The notes beneath the pieces were generated by a model. The model saw nothing but the letters and a program-made list of their open reading frames with translations. It was not told the origin of the DNA and ran no database searches. From assembly GCA_046498185.1 (NCBI GenBank), contig JAWOBE010000197.1:1-6339 (forward strand): 6,339 nucleotides of DNA, read 5' to 3'. Source of the stretch: CAYXDR01 sp046498185. Lineage in GTDB: Bacteria; Desulfobacterota; DSM-4660; Desulfatiglandales; Desulfatiglandaceae. Of the stretch, positions 5,368 through 6,339 are shown piece after piece; within the stretch, counting starts at the first letter, position 1, and each line of letters begins with the position of its first letter. Position numbers and translations under genes: made by a program.

Positions 5368-6339
5368 TTAGATTAAATATTTTGTTTTCAGCTCCATGAT
5401 CCTTTTTAAAGATTGAAACCCTTTTTCTTTAATGCTCTTGGAATCCGAGAAGGATTTCAGAATTTCTTGGTAAGCATTTTCAATATCCGGTCCCTTATGA
5501 CAGATCAGGGCGATGTCTATATCCGCTGAAAGGATTTGCCGGATAACGGTTTTGATCTCATAATGTTTTTTAATGGCGCCCATGTCCAGGTCGTCTGTCA
5601 TGATGATGCCGCCATACCCCATTTGTTTGCGAAGAAGATCATGGGCAATGCTTGGGGACAGACTTGCGGGCCACGTGGCATCCATGTTTGGATACCGAAT
5701 GTGAGAAAGCATAATTCCGGCCACGTTATTTCTTATGGCGGCTTTGAACGGGAGCAGATCCGTGGATTGCATGGCGTCAACATCAATATTCAGGTCTGAG
5801 ATCTCATCATGGGGATCCAACACGATGCGGCCGATTCCCGGGAAATGTTTTGCCACCGCCATAATACTGTTCGACTGAAGGTGATCGATAACCAACGTTC
5901 CCAATTCAGATACCCAGGAGGGATCGTGGCCGAACACACGGCTTGCCTGGACACTGTCTATGCCTTGCGGGACAACATCCAATACCGGCGCAAGGTTCAT
6001 GTTGACTCCGATTTCTGTGAGTTCCGCCGCAGTGATCCGGGCAAAATGAATCGCATCTTCAGGGCCTTTCATTTTGGGATTGCCCGGAAACCGGGTGAAG
6101 GGTTCTTTGAGTCTGGCCACTTTTCCGCCTTCCTGATCAATGGAGATAAACAGCGGCGGACGGTCGCAGGAACGGGCATATTCCTGAATGGATGAGCACA
6201 GGCGTTTGATCTGGTCGGGATCTATAAGGTTTCTTGCAAAAAGGATGATTCCGCCCACATGTAACGTTTTAATAAGGAATTTGAGGTCCGGGTTGAACTC
6301 GGTTCCGTCAAATCCCACCATCAGGCGCTGGCCCGCGGA
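5368..6339 (-). CDS. nagZ: Beta-N-acetylhexosaminidase, GH3 family NagZ-type (5' end outside window)
   Basis: The frame is open from the stop at 5368-5370 to the right edge (323 residues). An in-frame ATG lies at 6319-6321, but the six codons above it read SAGQRL, which with MVGFDGT makes the usual NagZ opening GQRLMVGFDG. The true start is therefore beyond the window. Numbering from that internal Met, family motifs are DQEGGKVARL (62-71), ASRVFG (126-131), KHFPGIG (158-164) followed by D169-P-H171 (the catalytic Asp-His dyad loop), and TDDLDM (242-247) with D243 as the expected nucleophile. NagZ removes N-acetylglucosamine from anhydromuropeptides in the cytoplasm during murein recycling, via a covalent intermediate. 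The catalytic residues look intact; the position after KHFPG is Ile where enteric enzymes have His. It is convergent with the DUF4168 lipoprotein gene, so not part of that operon. NagZ is the likeliest role; another GH3 exo-hexosaminidase is the alternative. Confidence 0.9.
   Translation of the reverse strand, partial: SAGQRLMVGFDGTEFNPDLKFLIKTLHVGGIILFARNLIDPDQIKRLCSSIQEYARSCDRPPLFISIDQEGGKVARLKEPFTRFPGNPKMKGPEDAIHFARITAAELTEIGVNMNLAPVLDVVPQGIDSVQASRVFGHDPSWVSELGTLVIDHLQSNSIMAVAKHFPGIGRIVLDPHDEISDLNIDVDAMQSTDLLPFKAAIRNNVAGIMLSHIRYPNMDATWPASLSPSIAHDLLRKQMGYGGIIMTDDLDMGAIKKHYEIKTVIRQILSADIDIALICHKGPDIENAYQEILKSFSDSKSIKEKGFQSLKRIMELKTKYLI

Overview
The window looks like part of a chromosome from an anaerobic or delta-type proteobacterium (Desulfobacterota-like). 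This is inferred from the NtrC-family two-component pair, the sigma-54 promoter, the style of the ADP-ribosylglycohydrolase and NagZ sequences, and the moderate GC content with AT-rich gaps. No marker in the window fixes the taxon. I see no rRNA, tRNA, CRISPR array, insertion sequence or phage gene.

Layout: 1-159 (minus) is the N-terminal end of an ADP-ribosylglycohydrolase that runs off the left edge. 362-913 (minus) encodes a 183-residue protein of unknown function with a winged-helix-like N-terminal half. 1141-2538 and 2508-4022 (minus) are a sigma-54-dependent response regulator and its membrane sensor kinase; the kinase is transcribed first and the two reading frames overlap by 31 bp. 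4023-4315 is a divergent regulatory region. 4316-4714 and 4734-5186 (plus) are two tandem paralogous DUF4168-type envelope proteins, the first with a Sec signal peptide and the second a lipoprotein. 5368-6339 (minus) is a NagZ-type beta-N-acetylhexosaminidase that runs off the right edge without its start.

The centre of interest is the unit from 1141 to 5186. A kinase and an NtrC-type activator are divergent from two small exported proteins. The gap between them carries a close match to a -24/-12 sigma-54 promoter facing the exported genes. A 21-bp imperfect palindrome lies about 160 bp upstream of the predicted transcription start, a normal distance for an activator enhancer site. The architecture is the same as the enterobacterial zraP / zraSR envelope-stress locus, but the ZraP-like chaperone is replaced by a DUF4168 pair. 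The sequence therefore suggests that DUF4168 proteins are the output of a self-contained envelope-sensing circuit. The signal and the function of the DUF4168 proteins are unknown.

Secondary points are an uninterrupted G8 tract in the regulator between the AAA+ and DNA-binding domains, a GSFTGA variant of the sigma-54 contact loop, and a second C8 tract in the divergent promoter region.
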